A stretch of 62,652 bases of DNA from the NCBI GenBank assembly GCA_003152075.1, contig PLZG01000072.1, positions 1-62,652 on the forward strand. Direction: 5' to 3'. The DNA comes from a candidate division FCPU426 bacterium. GTDB taxonomy: Bacteria > Oederibacteriota > Muellerivitia > Muellerivitales > Muellerivitaceae. Positions 8,785-16,995 of this stretch are shown here, one piece after another (positions within the stretch are counted from its first letter, which is position 1; each line of letters opens with the position of its first letter). The notes beneath the pieces are model-generated. The model was not told where the DNA came from, ran no database searches, and saw only the letters and a program-made list of their open reading frames with translations. A program made the translations under genes and the position numbers.

Positions 8785-9349
8785 GGGAGCCCTCTCTCAA
8801 AGCGCTTAAAACTAATTGGCGAAGGGCTTCCTTACAACGGGATAAACGGGACATGACGGTGCCAATGGGAATTTTCAGTGTTTCCGCGATAGCCGCGTAA
8901 CTCTTGCTCTCGTCATCCCTAAGCTTGATGAGGCTTTGACAAGGGTCGCCCAGAGTTTCACGCTGGGTTTCGATCAACTGCATTAACCGGTGTTTTTCGG
9001 TGTCTTCCTCTTTTCGAAAATCATGTTCGATGGAAGAGGGGCCTATCAGGTTTTCCAGTTCCTCCTCCACGCGGACAATCTGGCGTTGCCGCTGACGAAT
9101 CCGGTCGTAACAAAGATTCATGCAAATCCGGAAAAGCCAATGGAAAAGGCTGGAGCGAAATTCGAATTCATGAAGCTGCCGGAAGACAGCCAGGAAGGCT
9201 TCCTGGGTCACATCCTCCGCTTCCGAATCCCCATAACCCAAAAGGTAGTAACAAGCCTTGCAAAGCCGGTCGCGATAGGTCAGAAAAAAATATTTCTCCG
9301 CCGTTTCATCCTTTGCCAAAAGTTTTTGGACCAATTCCCGGTCTTCCAA
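8777..9349 (-). CDS. ECF-type RNA polymerase sigma factor
   Basis: Codes for 190 residues. Region 2 spans about 20-90 and includes the DSEAEDVTQEAFLAVF helix and the FHWLFRICMNLCYDRIR promoter-melting helix. Region 4 spans about 130-182 with an SYAAIAETLKIPIGTVMSRL helix-turn-helix. The length is usual for ECF factors. The chosen start is TTG at 9349, preceded by AAGGGG at 6 nt; no in-frame ATG exists upstream before a stop. It is translationally coupled to the anti-sigma-like gene. Its own upstream region carries the same promoter motif as the giant gene, which suggests autoregulation and control of the giant gene. The exact ECF group is not assigned. Confidence 0.92.
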   Translation of the reverse strand: MEDRELVQKLLAKDETAEKYFFLTYRDRLCKACYYLLGYGDSEAEDVTQEAFLAVFRQLHEFEFRSSLFHWLFRICMNLCYDRIRQRQRQIVRVEEELENLIGPSSIEHDFRKEEDTEKHRLMQLIETQRETLGDPCQSLIKLRDDESKSYAAIAETLKIPIGTVMSRLSRCKEALRQLVLSALREGSHA

Positions 9350-9386
9350 ATCGAACCCCTTCAGGACTTCAAGTGATCTTTCATTA

Positions 9387-9416
9387 TACTAGTCGTAAAA
9401 ATCGAAGTTTTATTCC
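9387..9416 (-). promoter_or_regulatory. Candidate ECF-sigma promoter of the sigma/anti-sigma pair
   Basis: Minus strand GGAATAAAA, 8 bp, TTTACGACTAGTA, identical in both blocks and in spacing to 7801-7830. It lies 38 nt upstream of the TTG start. A TATAAT sequence overlaps its 3' end (minus strand, about 9383-9388), so a housekeeping promoter could also start here. The leader contains an out-of-frame 7-codon ATG ORF (9383 down to 9360). Confidence 0.7.
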
Positions 9417-9482
9417 AAACGAGAACCGCAATATAAGCCGCGCTAGACTTCCGGGGGTAAAACCAGCGGTTTTCATGAGTCT

Positions 9483-10994
9483 TTAAGGATTGGGAACCTT
9501 GAATTTTTCCAGCCATTCACCAAAAGCTTTATCGGAAGGCCTTAATTCCGAAACTTTCTCAAAACATTGAAGCGCATAAGCTTTCTTACCCAATTTGTAA
9601 TACACATTTCCCATATCCCGCCAGGCCAGGGCGTTCTGGGGGTCTTGTTTGACGGCTTCCTGGTAAAGCCGGATGGATTCCGCGTAATTCCCCTGAGCCT
9701 CCATGGCTTCGCCCTGCGCCGTAAAATCGGGGGCTAGATTAAACCGGACGGTCAGGCTGTTTTCAGGCGCTTTCGGCGTGTCTGGATTGAGTGCCCCTCC
9801 CATCGGTTGATTCGGCGGGGAAAGGGTCGAAGAAGCATCATGATTGGCGTCTTTTTCCTTACCGGTGGGTTCCATTGAATTTATCGATCCCTTTGAAAGC
9901 GAATGGTCTTGTGTCGGGACTGAGGAATTTTCATTTAATTTTACTGGATCCTTGCGGTTGTTTTCTGGGTTGAGGTTCGACTTTTTTCCAGGCGATTTAT
10001 TGGGCAAGACAACGTCGCTGGATGGGCTTGGTGCCGAGGTCTGAAAAGGATAGATCAAGCTGAAATGATGGGTATCACCCAGGTCTCCATTGGGCAAATA
10101 AGCGTAATCCAGGATGAACCCCGCCAATTTCACCCCGCCGCCAAACGAAAAACCATCATAGGACATTCCTTGAAGACTAGTTTGGTATCCACCCCGAATA
10201 AAAAATCGTGATTGGTAAGAAAACTCAATGCCTGATTGAAGAAAGTTCAAGTTATTGATTTCGAGTGAATCCCCAAGGCTGACCAAAATCCTTGTGGAAG
10301 AATCCAGATTTTCGGTCCAGGAGGCCCCACTTCTGAGTGTGGAAACGGCCGGGCCACTCCATGTTCCCCATCCAGCATAAAGATAATCCACTCCTAATTT
10401 GAATTCCCGAAAAAGATTAAAAAGAATTCCAAAATCGGGTGAAAAATACGATATTGCGTTGCCGGCAATAATTTGTTGAGAATAGCGAAGGGACGCCCCC
10501 ACGGAAAAATCTTTCAAAAGATTTATCCCTCCACCGCCTTGAAAAACAAATCGATTGGCCCCGTAACTACTGATTAAAGTCCCGGCTTCGTCACGGCCTT
10601 CCAGGGTTCCGGCATCAAAATAAGTGGCGGCAAATCCAACCCCCGTAGATTCGTTCATCGGCAAACCCAAAAGGATGGTTTGTTGAAAATTCCCGGCCCA
10701 TCCAAAATCACCGTGGATACCTAATTCACCCCACTTCAAACCGCTCAAACCGGATGGATTAAATAAGAGGGCTGAAGAGTCGTCGGCGATTCCTACATAA
10801 GCGGATCCTAAGGCGGCTCCTCGAGCCGAAAAAGTAAAATGATCCAGGGGGTTATATTGGCCGAAGGAGGTCTGCGTGGTTTGAACGGATTGAGCCAAGA
10901 GCGAAATGGGGAATATTAATAAATAAAACAGCATTGAAGCTTTTATGAGCGGCGTTTTAAATGGGCTTGAATGCACAGACCCCTCAATGAACAA
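9483..10994 (-). CDS. PorV/PorQ-like outer-membrane barrel protein with C-terminal TPR repeats
   Basis: Encodes 503 residues. An N-terminal hydrophobic signal (ASMLFYLLIFPISLLAQS) leads into a barrel-like domain at about 45-325. It carries the family hallmark ARGAALGSAYVGIADDSSALLFNPSGL and alternating Gly/aromatic strands (FIRGGYQTSLQGMSYDGFSFGGGV). Residues about 325-415 are a Pro/Ser/Asn-rich linker, and 420-503 hold two TPR units (EAMEAQGNYAESIRLYQEAVKQDP and the next). PorV/PorQ proteins of the type IX secretion system act as outer-membrane shuttles for cargo with C-terminal signals; this protein belongs to that broad superfamily, but an actual type IX role is inference. The start overlaps the end of the upstream propeller gene by 11 nt, so the two are probably cotranscribed. 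Confidence 0.8.
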   Translation of the reverse strand: MFIEGSVHSSPFKTPLIKASMLFYLLIFPISLLAQSVQTTQTSFGQYNPLDHFTFSARGAALGSAYVGIADDSSALLFNPSGLSGLKWGELGIHGDFGWAGNFQQTILLGLPMNESTGVGFAATYFDAGTLEGRDEAGTLISSYGANRFVFQGGGGINLLKDFSVGASLRYSQQIIAGNAISYFSPDFGILFNLFREFKLGVDYLYAGWGTWSGPAVSTLRSGASWTENLDSSTRILVSLGDSLEINNLNFLQSGIEFSYQSRFFIRGGYQTSLQGMSYDGFSFGGGVKLAGFILDYAYLPNGDLGDTHHFSLIYPFQTSAPSPSSDVVLPNKSPGKKSNLNPENNRKDPVKLNENSSVPTQDHSLSKGSINSMEPTGKEKDANHDASSTLSPPNQPMGGALNPDTPKAPENSLTVRFNLAPDFTAQGEAMEAQGNYAESIRLYQEAVKQDPQNALAWRDMGNVYYKLGKKAYALQCFEKVSELRPSDKAFGEWLEKFKVPNP

Positions 10995-12234
10995 TGGCGA
11001 ATTTCTTGATTTTAAGGCTATCGATTAAGCCCGAATCGTACTCAAGAACCACTTTATAGTAATAAAGACCCGGAGCGGTTTCAGAGAGGTTTAAAGGAGT
11101 AATTTGAACACCAGCCAACTTTCGATCGTTTATTTCAGCAACCACTTCCCTGTTTTGGTTCCAAACCTTGATTTTCACTTTCCCCGATTGGGCCATGGAA
11201 TAACAAAAAGTTGCATGATCACCCCTGACAGGGGAGGGATAGATAAAGGCCCCACCTTCCTGGGGAGGGTTAGCCCCCTGATAAAAAGGTGTCGGCGTGG
11301 GATATGCGAACAATGGGCAAAAAGCTATTTTTACCGCTTCCCAAGGGCTAGCTCCACTAGGTCCAGTTCGTGTCTCATAAACATTTCCACTTCCATCCAC
11401 CGCCACTCCTTGGGGGAAAAGGTTCAAAGTGACGCATTCATGATTTAAGGAAAATAGTGTTGGACTCAACCCTGAGTTGGCGGTAAATACAGAAATTTTT
11501 CCGGCCCCAGGAGAGGCTACGTACAGGTTGCCCAAGCTGTCCATCGACATTTGACAGGGATTGGTAACCCAAGAACTGTCAATAACGGTTTGTGGCGCTC
11601 CAAAATTGTAAGGTCCATTTTCATCCATTTCAAAAACCTGGCTGTTGGTATAGTCAGCCACGTAAAGCCTGTTTCCCTGTTTCACAACGCCCCTTAAGGC
11701 CGTACTAAAAACGGGGGAGGTAATGGTCTGCGCCAGGTTGTAATTGGTACCGTTCAATTGGAATATCTGCACTTCTCCGGGGATTTGTTCAGCGACGTAA
11801 ATATCCCCATTCGTATCCACCGCCACACCCATAGCCAATCCTGATGTTGGGAGGTAAGCCGTTTGTGTTCCATTAGTGTCGAATTTTTGGACTACGCCGC
11901 CGCCGTAATAACCCACATACAAATTGCCCTGCGGATCCGTCGTTAACGCATAGGGATTAGTAAGTCCAGTGATAGCTCCCCCTGGCACCGACGTTAGGCT
12001 GGGTAGGTTGAATTTTTGAATCTGGTTGTTGTTAAAATCAGCCACAAATAAGGTTGCTCCGCTGATGGCCAATCCCGCGGTAACATTAAAATTTCCCCCC
12101 GGTCCACTGGTAACTGTCTGGGCCATTTGACAACAAATAGGTGTGAAGGTACTGGTGGGTGTGGCTTGGGCTGAAGCCCAATAGGGTAATCCGAGGAAAC
12201 TAAGAAAAAATGCCGGAAAAATTAACCTTTTCAT
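10984..12234 (-). CDS. Exported single-propeller NHL protein with C-terminal sorting/FlgD-like domain
   Basis: A protein of 416 residues. The signal peptide is at 1-22 (FFLSFLGLPYWASAQA). A short TPT sequence and the CCQMAQTVT motif follow, then one beta-propeller at about 45-310 with repeated VADFNNNQIQKF, NLYVGYYGGG and RLYVADYTNSQV blades. It is clearly paralogous to propellers 3-5 of the giant protein. Residues 325-416 are a FlgD/type-A-sorting-like domain: FIYPSPVRGDHATFCY, KVKIKVWNQNREVV, APGLYYYKVVLEYDSG and a final basic/hydrophobic strand. This is the single-copy form of the giant protein's repeating unit and predicts how that protein may end. The downstream barrel gene overlaps it. 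Confidence 0.82.
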   Translation of the reverse strand: MKRLIFPAFFLSFLGLPYWASAQATPTSTFTPICCQMAQTVTSGPGGNFNVTAGLAISGATLFVADFNNNQIQKFNLPSLTSVPGGAITGLTNPYALTTDPQGNLYVGYYGGGVVQKFDTNGTQTAYLPTSGLAMGVAVDTNGDIYVAEQIPGEVQIFQLNGTNYNLAQTITSPVFSTALRGVVKQGNRLYVADYTNSQVFEMDENGPYNFGAPQTVIDSSWVTNPCQMSMDSLGNLYVASPGAGKISVFTANSGLSPTLFSLNHECVTLNLFPQGVAVDGSGNVYETRTGPSGASPWEAVKIAFCPLFAYPTPTPFYQGANPPQEGGAFIYPSPVRGDHATFCYSMAQSGKVKIKVWNQNREVVAEINDRKLAGVQITPLNLSETAPGLYYYKVVLEYDSGLIDSLKIKKFAIVH

Positions 12235-12433
12235 GTGTAAATACCTGGTGTCGGGAATAGAAATTCAACAAAGGAAGGCATTAATAAACGATATGCCAAT
12301 GGAATTTTCAAGAAAAATGGAATGAAAGAATGGGGCGAAAGGAATAACCGGCCCTTTGCCTATAGAAATGGTAAGCAAAAGCAGGAAATTATTCGAAAAT
12401 TAAAGCCATTTTGGTTTTTATAAAAATAAAATC

Positions 12434-13681
12434 TTACATATTCCCAATAACCGCCGTAGTGAATTCGGAGCACTTAACTTCTTTCGCCCCTTCCATCTGC
12501 CGCGCGAAATCGTAAGTCACCACTTTCTGGGAAATGGTCTTTTCGATGGCTTTCACGATCATGTCCGCGGCTTCCTGCCAGCCCATGTACTCCAACATCA
12601 TGACCCCGGAGATAACCACCGATCCTGGATTGACCTTGTCCAGGTTGGCGTATTTGGGCGCGGTGCCGTGAGTGGCTTCAAAAATAGCGTGGCCGGAAAC
12701 ATAGTTGATGTTACCGCCGGGGGCGATTCCAATGCCCCCTACTTGGGCCGCCAGGGCGTCCGAGAGGTAGTCCCCGTTCAAGTTCAGGGTGGCGATTACG
12801 TCGAATTCCTCGGCGCGGGTGAGGACCTGTTGCAGGGTAATGTCGGCGATGGCGTCTTTCACCAATACCTGGCCCGCGGGTGGCTTGCCCCCGCAATCAT
12901 CCCAACCGATGGCCTTGCCTTGAAACTCCTTTTTCACCAGAGCGTAACCCCAATCCCGGAATGCGCCTTCGGTGAACTTCATAATGTTTCCCTTATGCAC
13001 AAAGGTCACGCTCTTGCGCTTATGTTTTATGGCGAATTCAAGCGCCGCGCGCACCAGCCGTTCGGTGCCTTCCCGGGAAACGGGCTTGATACCGATCCCA
13101 GAGGTCTGAGGGAACCGGATATTCTTTACCCCCATTTCCTCCTGTAGAAACTTAATGATTTTTTTCGCCTCGGGTGTCTCTGCCTGCCACTCGATGCCAG
13201 CGTAGATGTCTTCAGTGTTTTCCCGGAAGATAATCATATCCACTTTCTCGGGATGCTTAACGGGGGATGGCACGCCCTTGAAATAGCGAACGGGTCGCAG
13301 GCAAACATAAAGATCCAACATTTGGCGCAAAGCAACGTTAAGGGACCGGATGCCGCCTCCCACGGGAGTGGTCAAGGGACCCTTGATACCTACCAGATAT
13401 TCTTTAAAAGCCTCCACCGTGTCATCGGGAAGCCAGTTTTGAAATTTGTCAAAAGCGGTTTGTCCCGCGTAAACCTCGAACCAGGAGATTTTTTTCTTTC
13501 CTTTATAGGCCTTCTCCACCGCCGCGTCAAAAACCCGGACCGAAGCCCTCCAAATATCCGGCCCCGTTCCATCCCCCTCGATAAAGGGAAGAATGGGATT
13601 GTCGGGAACTTTCAAAACCCCGTTCTGGATCGTGATTTTTTCACCCTTGGGCGGTTTGACGTTTTGATAGCTATAGGACAC
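12434..13681 (-). CDS. icd: NADP-dependent isocitrate dehydrogenase
   Basis: Makes 2-oxoglutarate and NADPH from isocitrate in the TCA cycle. The 415-residue protein matches the E. coli type I enzyme along its length: [13 protein letters not shown] with the substrate-binding (and, in enterics, phosphorylated) Ser, [64 protein letters not shown] and [12 protein letters not shown]. The loop after the coenzyme region is slightly shorter than in E. coli. Its product feeds, or is made by, the 2-oxoacid:ferredoxin oxidoreductase at the right end. It stands alone, with 126 bp to its upstream neighbour. Confidence 0.96.
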   Translation of the reverse strand: MSYSYQNVKPPKGEKITIQNGVLKVPDNPILPFIEGDGTGPDIWRASVRVFDAAVEKAYKGKKKISWFEVYAGQTAFDKFQNWLPDDTVEAFKEYLVGIKGPLTTPVGGGIRSLNVALRQMLDLYVCLRPVRYFKGVPSPVKHPEKVDMIIFRENTEDIYAGIEWQAETPEAKKIIKFLQEEMGVKNIRFPQTSGIGIKPVSREGTERLVRAALEFAIKHKRKSVTFVHKGNIMKFTEGAFRDWGYALVKKEFQGKAIGWDDCGGKPPAGQVLVKDAIADITLQQVLTRAEEFDVIATLNLNGDYLSDALAAQVGGIGIAPGGNINYVSGHAIFEATHGTAPKYANLDKVNPGSVVISGVMMLEYMGWQEAADMIVKAIEKTISQKVVTYDFARQMEGAKEVKCSEFTTAVIGNM

Positions 13682-13808
13682 GGAAAAACTCCTTTGAGTG
13701 CGGAATAGTTTGGAAAAGCCGAATAACTATAGAGGTGGGCAGTTTAAAGCGGTGTCCGAAGGTCGTCAAGAATATGTAAGGATGTTATTCCAACTCAACC
13801 CAAGGGGA

Positions 13809-15098
13809 CTAATTGTCAGGAAGGTTTCGGAAATCCTCGGCCTTGAGTCCGTGTCTTTTCATTTTTCGTTGGAGTGTTTTCAAGCTCAAATCCGCCTGCT
13901 TGGCGGCTTCGCCCAACTTACCATGGGTTTTGGTGAGGATATCGACCAGATAGGTCTTTTCCGTGGAGTTAAGAAGGTCATCCAGCCTTTCCGTCTTCGG
14001 CGCGCAAACGTCCACGTCCAGTTTCTCGACGAGGGGCCCGGTGGCCAAAAGGCAGGCCCGCTCAATACGGGTTTCCAACTCCCGAATATTCCCCGGCCAG
14101 CTATAGGTCATCAATTGGCACATGGCCTCGGGTCCCAGCTTTTCAGCGGGTGACCCGGTCAGGACTTTATAGGTTTCAATAAAATGCTGGGCTAGAAAGG
14201 GAAGATCCTGTTTACGGTTCCTCAAAGCCGGTAAGCGAAGGATCCGGGAAGCGAACTTGTTATAGAAGTCCAGCCGGAGGGTTTCCTGATGAACGAGAGA
14301 AAGAATATCTTCGGTCGTGGCGGCCACGACTCGCGGGTTATCCCTGTCCGCCGGTCGAGAAAGTTTTTCCGCTATTTTCTTTTGGCTGGCCTCGCCCAAG
14401 TGACAGATGCCGTCCAAGTAAAGGGTGCCGCCTTTGGCCTTTTCCCAAGCACTTCCCTCGCCGAAAAGTCCGTCACAACAGTCACCTTTGGAGTTGTCTA
14501 CGCAATGGAAAACACGAAAAGGACCGTCCGCCTGCGAGCTTCGCTGGTGGAGTGCCCGCGCGAATGATTTCTTACCCGTTCCCTTCTCCCCCTGCAGCAA
14601 CACCGGTTGGTCATCTTCGGCCCATTGAGCCATGTTTTCGAAAACGAGACTATAGGTTTTGTCACGGCTTGAAATCTTGCCGGCTTTTTGGGGCAAGGCG
14701 GCCCCTTTAGACAGAGGTGTAATGTCCCTGACGGTTTCCACAGCGTATTCGATTTTCCCGTCGGACCCGCGGATGGGAAAGGTGGAGACCTCAAAATCAC
14801 GGTTAGCGCCATTGACCGCGAGAGTGCAGTAGGAAACCTGGGACTGACCCGCCTCAAAAACATTTTTCATCCCGCAGAAAAAACACTTCTCCTTGAAGCC
14901 ATAAAAAGCTTGGTGGCAGAAACGGCCTCGAAGCTCATTTAAGTTCACTCGAAGGTTTTTCAGGGAAACATCATTGGCGTAAACAACCCGGAATTGCGAG
15001 TCGATCACTTTTACGGAGTCGGGCATTCCGTCAAGAAGGCTTTGAAGAAAGGGAGCCTTAGTATAAAGAGCGGGCGGGCGAAATCGTCTGGGACTCAT
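13809..15098 (-). CDS. Sigma54-activator-like regulator (PAS, degenerate AAA+, Fis HTH)
   Basis: A protein of 429 residues. A PAS domain (about 15-125) contains a cluster of cysteines (CHQAF, then CFFCG). The AAA+ domain (about 150-350) has an intact Walker A (GEKGTGKKSFA). The GAFTGA loop needed to contact sigma54 is absent at its expected place (FGEGSAWEKAKGGTL instead), and Walker B reads LYLDGI where families have DE. The LTYSWPGNIRELE segment, sensor II and a Fis-type helix-turn-helix (LGEAAKQADLSLKTLQRKMKRHG) are kept. I infer a DNA-binding regulator that probably no longer activates sigma54. It lies 24 nt downstream of the coiled-coil gene at 15123, likely in one transcript. Confidence 0.85.
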   Translation of the reverse strand: MSPRRFRPPALYTKAPFLQSLLDGMPDSVKVIDSQFRVVYANDVSLKNLRVNLNELRGRFCHQAFYGFKEKCFFCGMKNVFEAGQSQVSYCTLAVNGANRDFEVSTFPIRGSDGKIEYAVETVRDITPLSKGAALPQKAGKISSRDKTYSLVFENMAQWAEDDQPVLLQGEKGTGKKSFARALHQRSSQADGPFRVFHCVDNSKGDCCDGLFGEGSAWEKAKGGTLYLDGICHLGEASQKKIAEKLSRPADRDNPRVVAATTEDILSLVHQETLRLDFYNKFASRILRLPALRNRKQDLPFLAQHFIETYKVLTGSPAEKLGPEAMCQLMTYSWPGNIRELETRIERACLLATGPLVEKLDVDVCAPKTERLDDLLNSTEKTYLVDILTKTHGKLGEAAKQADLSLKTLQRKMKRHGLKAEDFRNLPDN

Positions 15099-15122
15099 GG
15101 CGGCTAGGCCTATTCCCTTTTA

Positions 15123-15821
15123 TTAATTCTTCGAGATGGAGACGTTTTGGGATTCCAATTTAACAGCCGGTTTCTCAATGGCGGTCTTGAGCAGTTCAGG
15201 CTTTTCAGTGGCATGGCCCGTTCCCAAATGCTTCATTCTTTTTTTGCTATCCAACAGGTCCTTGCGGATTTGGGCCAGTTGATCGGCCAATTCCTGTTCC
15301 TCACCAAAAACCTCGATGGCTCTTTCCAAAAGCTTCAAGGTTTCCTGTTGGTAAGAAGCCTCTTTTTGGAGAATGGCCGAAAGTTCATGGGCGGTATTTT
15401 CTTCAGCGCCGCTCAAGTTCAAGGTGACGGGAATGCCGGTCAAATCAAAGAGCGTCTTGACTAGGGTTTGGTAATGCTTTTGGGCCATGGAAAGAAACTG
15501 CCAAACGGCCTTGATGGAATCTTCGTCGTCCTGCCCCACGTTAGCGGTGGCGCTGGCCAAGTGGATTACTCGGCGGTAGGAAACTTCCAGGATTTGGAAA
15601 AGGATAGCTGTCTTGCGCAGGGTGATCTTGCTGATATGCGTTTTGTTGTTCAGCATACCTTTGACTTCACGAACCTTGAACTCGCATTGCTCCAATAGTT
15701 CGCGATTCGCACGGGCATCCCGGGGACTAATCCGGAGGGCCCTTCCGGCCAAGTGCTGGACATCCTGGTGCAGGCGCTCAACGGTCTCAATAAGCTGGAA
15801 GAGGGAAAAATAGAAGTTCAT
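15123..15821 (-). CDS. Helical coiled-coil protein of unknown function
   Basis: The preferred start is ATG 15821, preceded by AGGAG at 8 nt; the frame can be extended to 15914 but that part has no supporting ribosome site. It gives 232 residues, almost entirely amphipathic helix (LIETVERLHQDVQHLAG, LKLLERAIEVFGEEQELADQLAQIRKDLLDSKKRMKHLG). There is no signal peptide or membrane segment. I do not recognise the family. Its place directly upstream of the PAS/AAA regulator suggests a partner or sensor role, but that is only positional. Confidence 0.65.
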   Translation of the reverse strand: MNFYFSLFQLIETVERLHQDVQHLAGRALRISPRDARANRELLEQCEFKVREVKGMLNNKTHISKITLRKTAILFQILEVSYRRVIHLASATANVGQDDEDSIKAVWQFLSMAQKHYQTLVKTLFDLTGIPVTLNLSGAEENTAHELSAILQKEASYQQETLKLLERAIEVFGEEQELADQLAQIRKDLLDSKKRMKHLGTGHATEKPELLKTAIEKPAVKLESQNVSISKN

Positions 15822-16179
15822 GATCTTGCTCCTGTTCTCTAAATTTAGGTTCTTAAATTGGGTGAATATTAGATTAATGGTTAAGTTTAAGGAGTATACC
15901 TCTTGTACCCTCATTTGAGTTACAAAAAATCAAAATTATCAAATAAACCCTTACATTTAAGGCTTTTTTAGTATTTTTAATGATAATCGATTACCTTTAT
16001 TCCTATCAAAATGAGTCATAATTGTCTAAAACATGTCAATATTTACACATTTTTTACATGGTTTTAGCCCCTTTTGAGGGTTTTTTTTGGCTTCTAACTC
16101 GATATCTTTCAGGCGCTTGCCTTTGACCCGTCCTTTTCCTGATGATGTCCCGGCTTAAATCCACTTTTCGAGGTGAACT
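15822..16179. other. Divergent intergenic region, AT-rich
   Basis: It separates the leftward coiled-coil gene from the rightward bcp gene and should hold both promoters. Visible structure is an imperfect inverted repeat AAAACATGT / ACATGGTTTT at about 16028-16064 and a short CCCT/AGGG hairpin followed by eight T's near 16070-16088. No gene is recognisable. Confidence 0.5.
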
Positions 16180-16632
16180 ATGCTTAAGGAAGGTCAAAAA
16201 GCTCCGGTCTTTATTTTGGACGATGACCAGGGCAAGAAGGTGTCGTTGGCGGATTTCAAAGGCCAAGACGTGGTTTTATATTTTTATCCAAAGGATATGA
16301 CCCCGGGCTGCACCCAAGAAGCCTGCGACTTTCGAGACAACTGGGGTGCCATTAAAAAGAAAGGCGCGGTGGTGCTGGGAGTGAGCGCTGACCCGGTCAA
16401 AAAACACGGCGCCTTCAAGGAAAAATACAAGCTGCCCTTCACGCTTCTCTCGGACGAGGACAAAAAGATGTTAAAGCAGTACAAGGTTTGGCAGAAAAAG
16501 AAATTCATGGGCCGGGAATTCATGGGCATCGTGCGGTCTACTTTCCTCATCGACAAATCGGGAAAAATTAAGAAGATTTGGTCGCCGGTCAGTGTCAAGG
16601 ATCACGTGAAAGAAGTTTTAGAGAATCTATAA
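16180..16632 (+). CDS. bcp: Thioredoxin-dependent thiol peroxidase (BCP family)
   Basis: Reduces hydrogen and organic peroxides in the cytoplasm with electrons from thioredoxin. The 150-residue protein is of standard length. The active site is visible as [12 protein letters not shown]: peroxidatic Cys within the DMTPGCT motif and resolving Cys five residues later, as in atypical 2-Cys BCPs. The conserved [19 protein letters not shown] and [12 protein letters not shown] segments follow. An AGGTG ribosome site precedes the ATG. It converges with the ferredoxin gene, with only 6 bp between the stops. Confidence 0.94.
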   Translation: MLKEGQKAPVFILDDDQGKKVSLADFKGQDVVLYFYPKDMTPGCTQEACDFRDNWGAIKKKGAVVLGVSADPVKKHGAFKEKYKLPFTLLSDEDKKMLKQYKVWQKKKFMGREFMGIVRSTFLIDKSGKIKKIWSPVSVKDHVKEVLENL

Positions 16633-16638
16633 TTGAAG

Positions 16639-16986
16639 TTAGAGGGGATTATCGTTTGAACTAACTGGCTTCCGCCGGGGGTCGGTGATGGGAATGTAAT
16701 CTAATTTCACGTCGCCGTAAACCGAGCATTGGCAGGCCAAGCGGTAATTGGCCGCGGCTCCGACGGTTTTCAGGGTTTTTGTTTCCCTTTCGTTCGGCGA
16801 GGAGAGGTTTTCCAGCCCCTCCAAAACTTCCGTCATGCAGGTTGTACAAACCGCCCTTTCACAACGATATCGGATGGGCAGGTCGTAACGAAAAGTCGCG
16901 TCCACTAAAGTGTCATCGTAATCCACCTCGCAAGATTGTCCGGACTTGGGGAAAACGATCAGGATTTTGGCGGGTGGTTGTTCCAT
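16639..16986 (-). CDS. 2Fe-2S plant/adrenodoxin-type ferredoxin
   Basis: A small soluble electron carrier of 115 residues. The cluster ligands are visible as RCERAVCTTC (C-x4-C-x2-C) and a fourth Cys in YRLACQC. The fold is the usual beta-grasp (VFPKSGQSCEVDYDDTLVDA). It is 9 nt downstream of the membrane glycosyltransferase gene on the same strand. The redox partner is unknown. The short Pro/Ser tail after the last strand is variable in this family. Confidence 0.88.
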   Translation of the reverse strand: MEQPPAKILIVFPKSGQSCEVDYDDTLVDATFRYDLPIRYRCERAVCTTCMTEVLEGLENLSSPNERETKTLKTVGAAANYRLACQCSVYGDVKLDYIPITDPRRKPVSSNDNPL

Positions 16987-16995
16987 GACGCTTCC

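Noticed and set aside
12668-13147. Plus-strand open frame opposite icd
   Set aside because: It lies entirely antisense to a well-conserved isocitrate dehydrogenase and has no recognisable motifs.
16068-16090. Terminator in the bcp upstream region
   Set aside because: The stem is only about 4 bp (CCCT/AGGG) before the T-run and no gene ends there.
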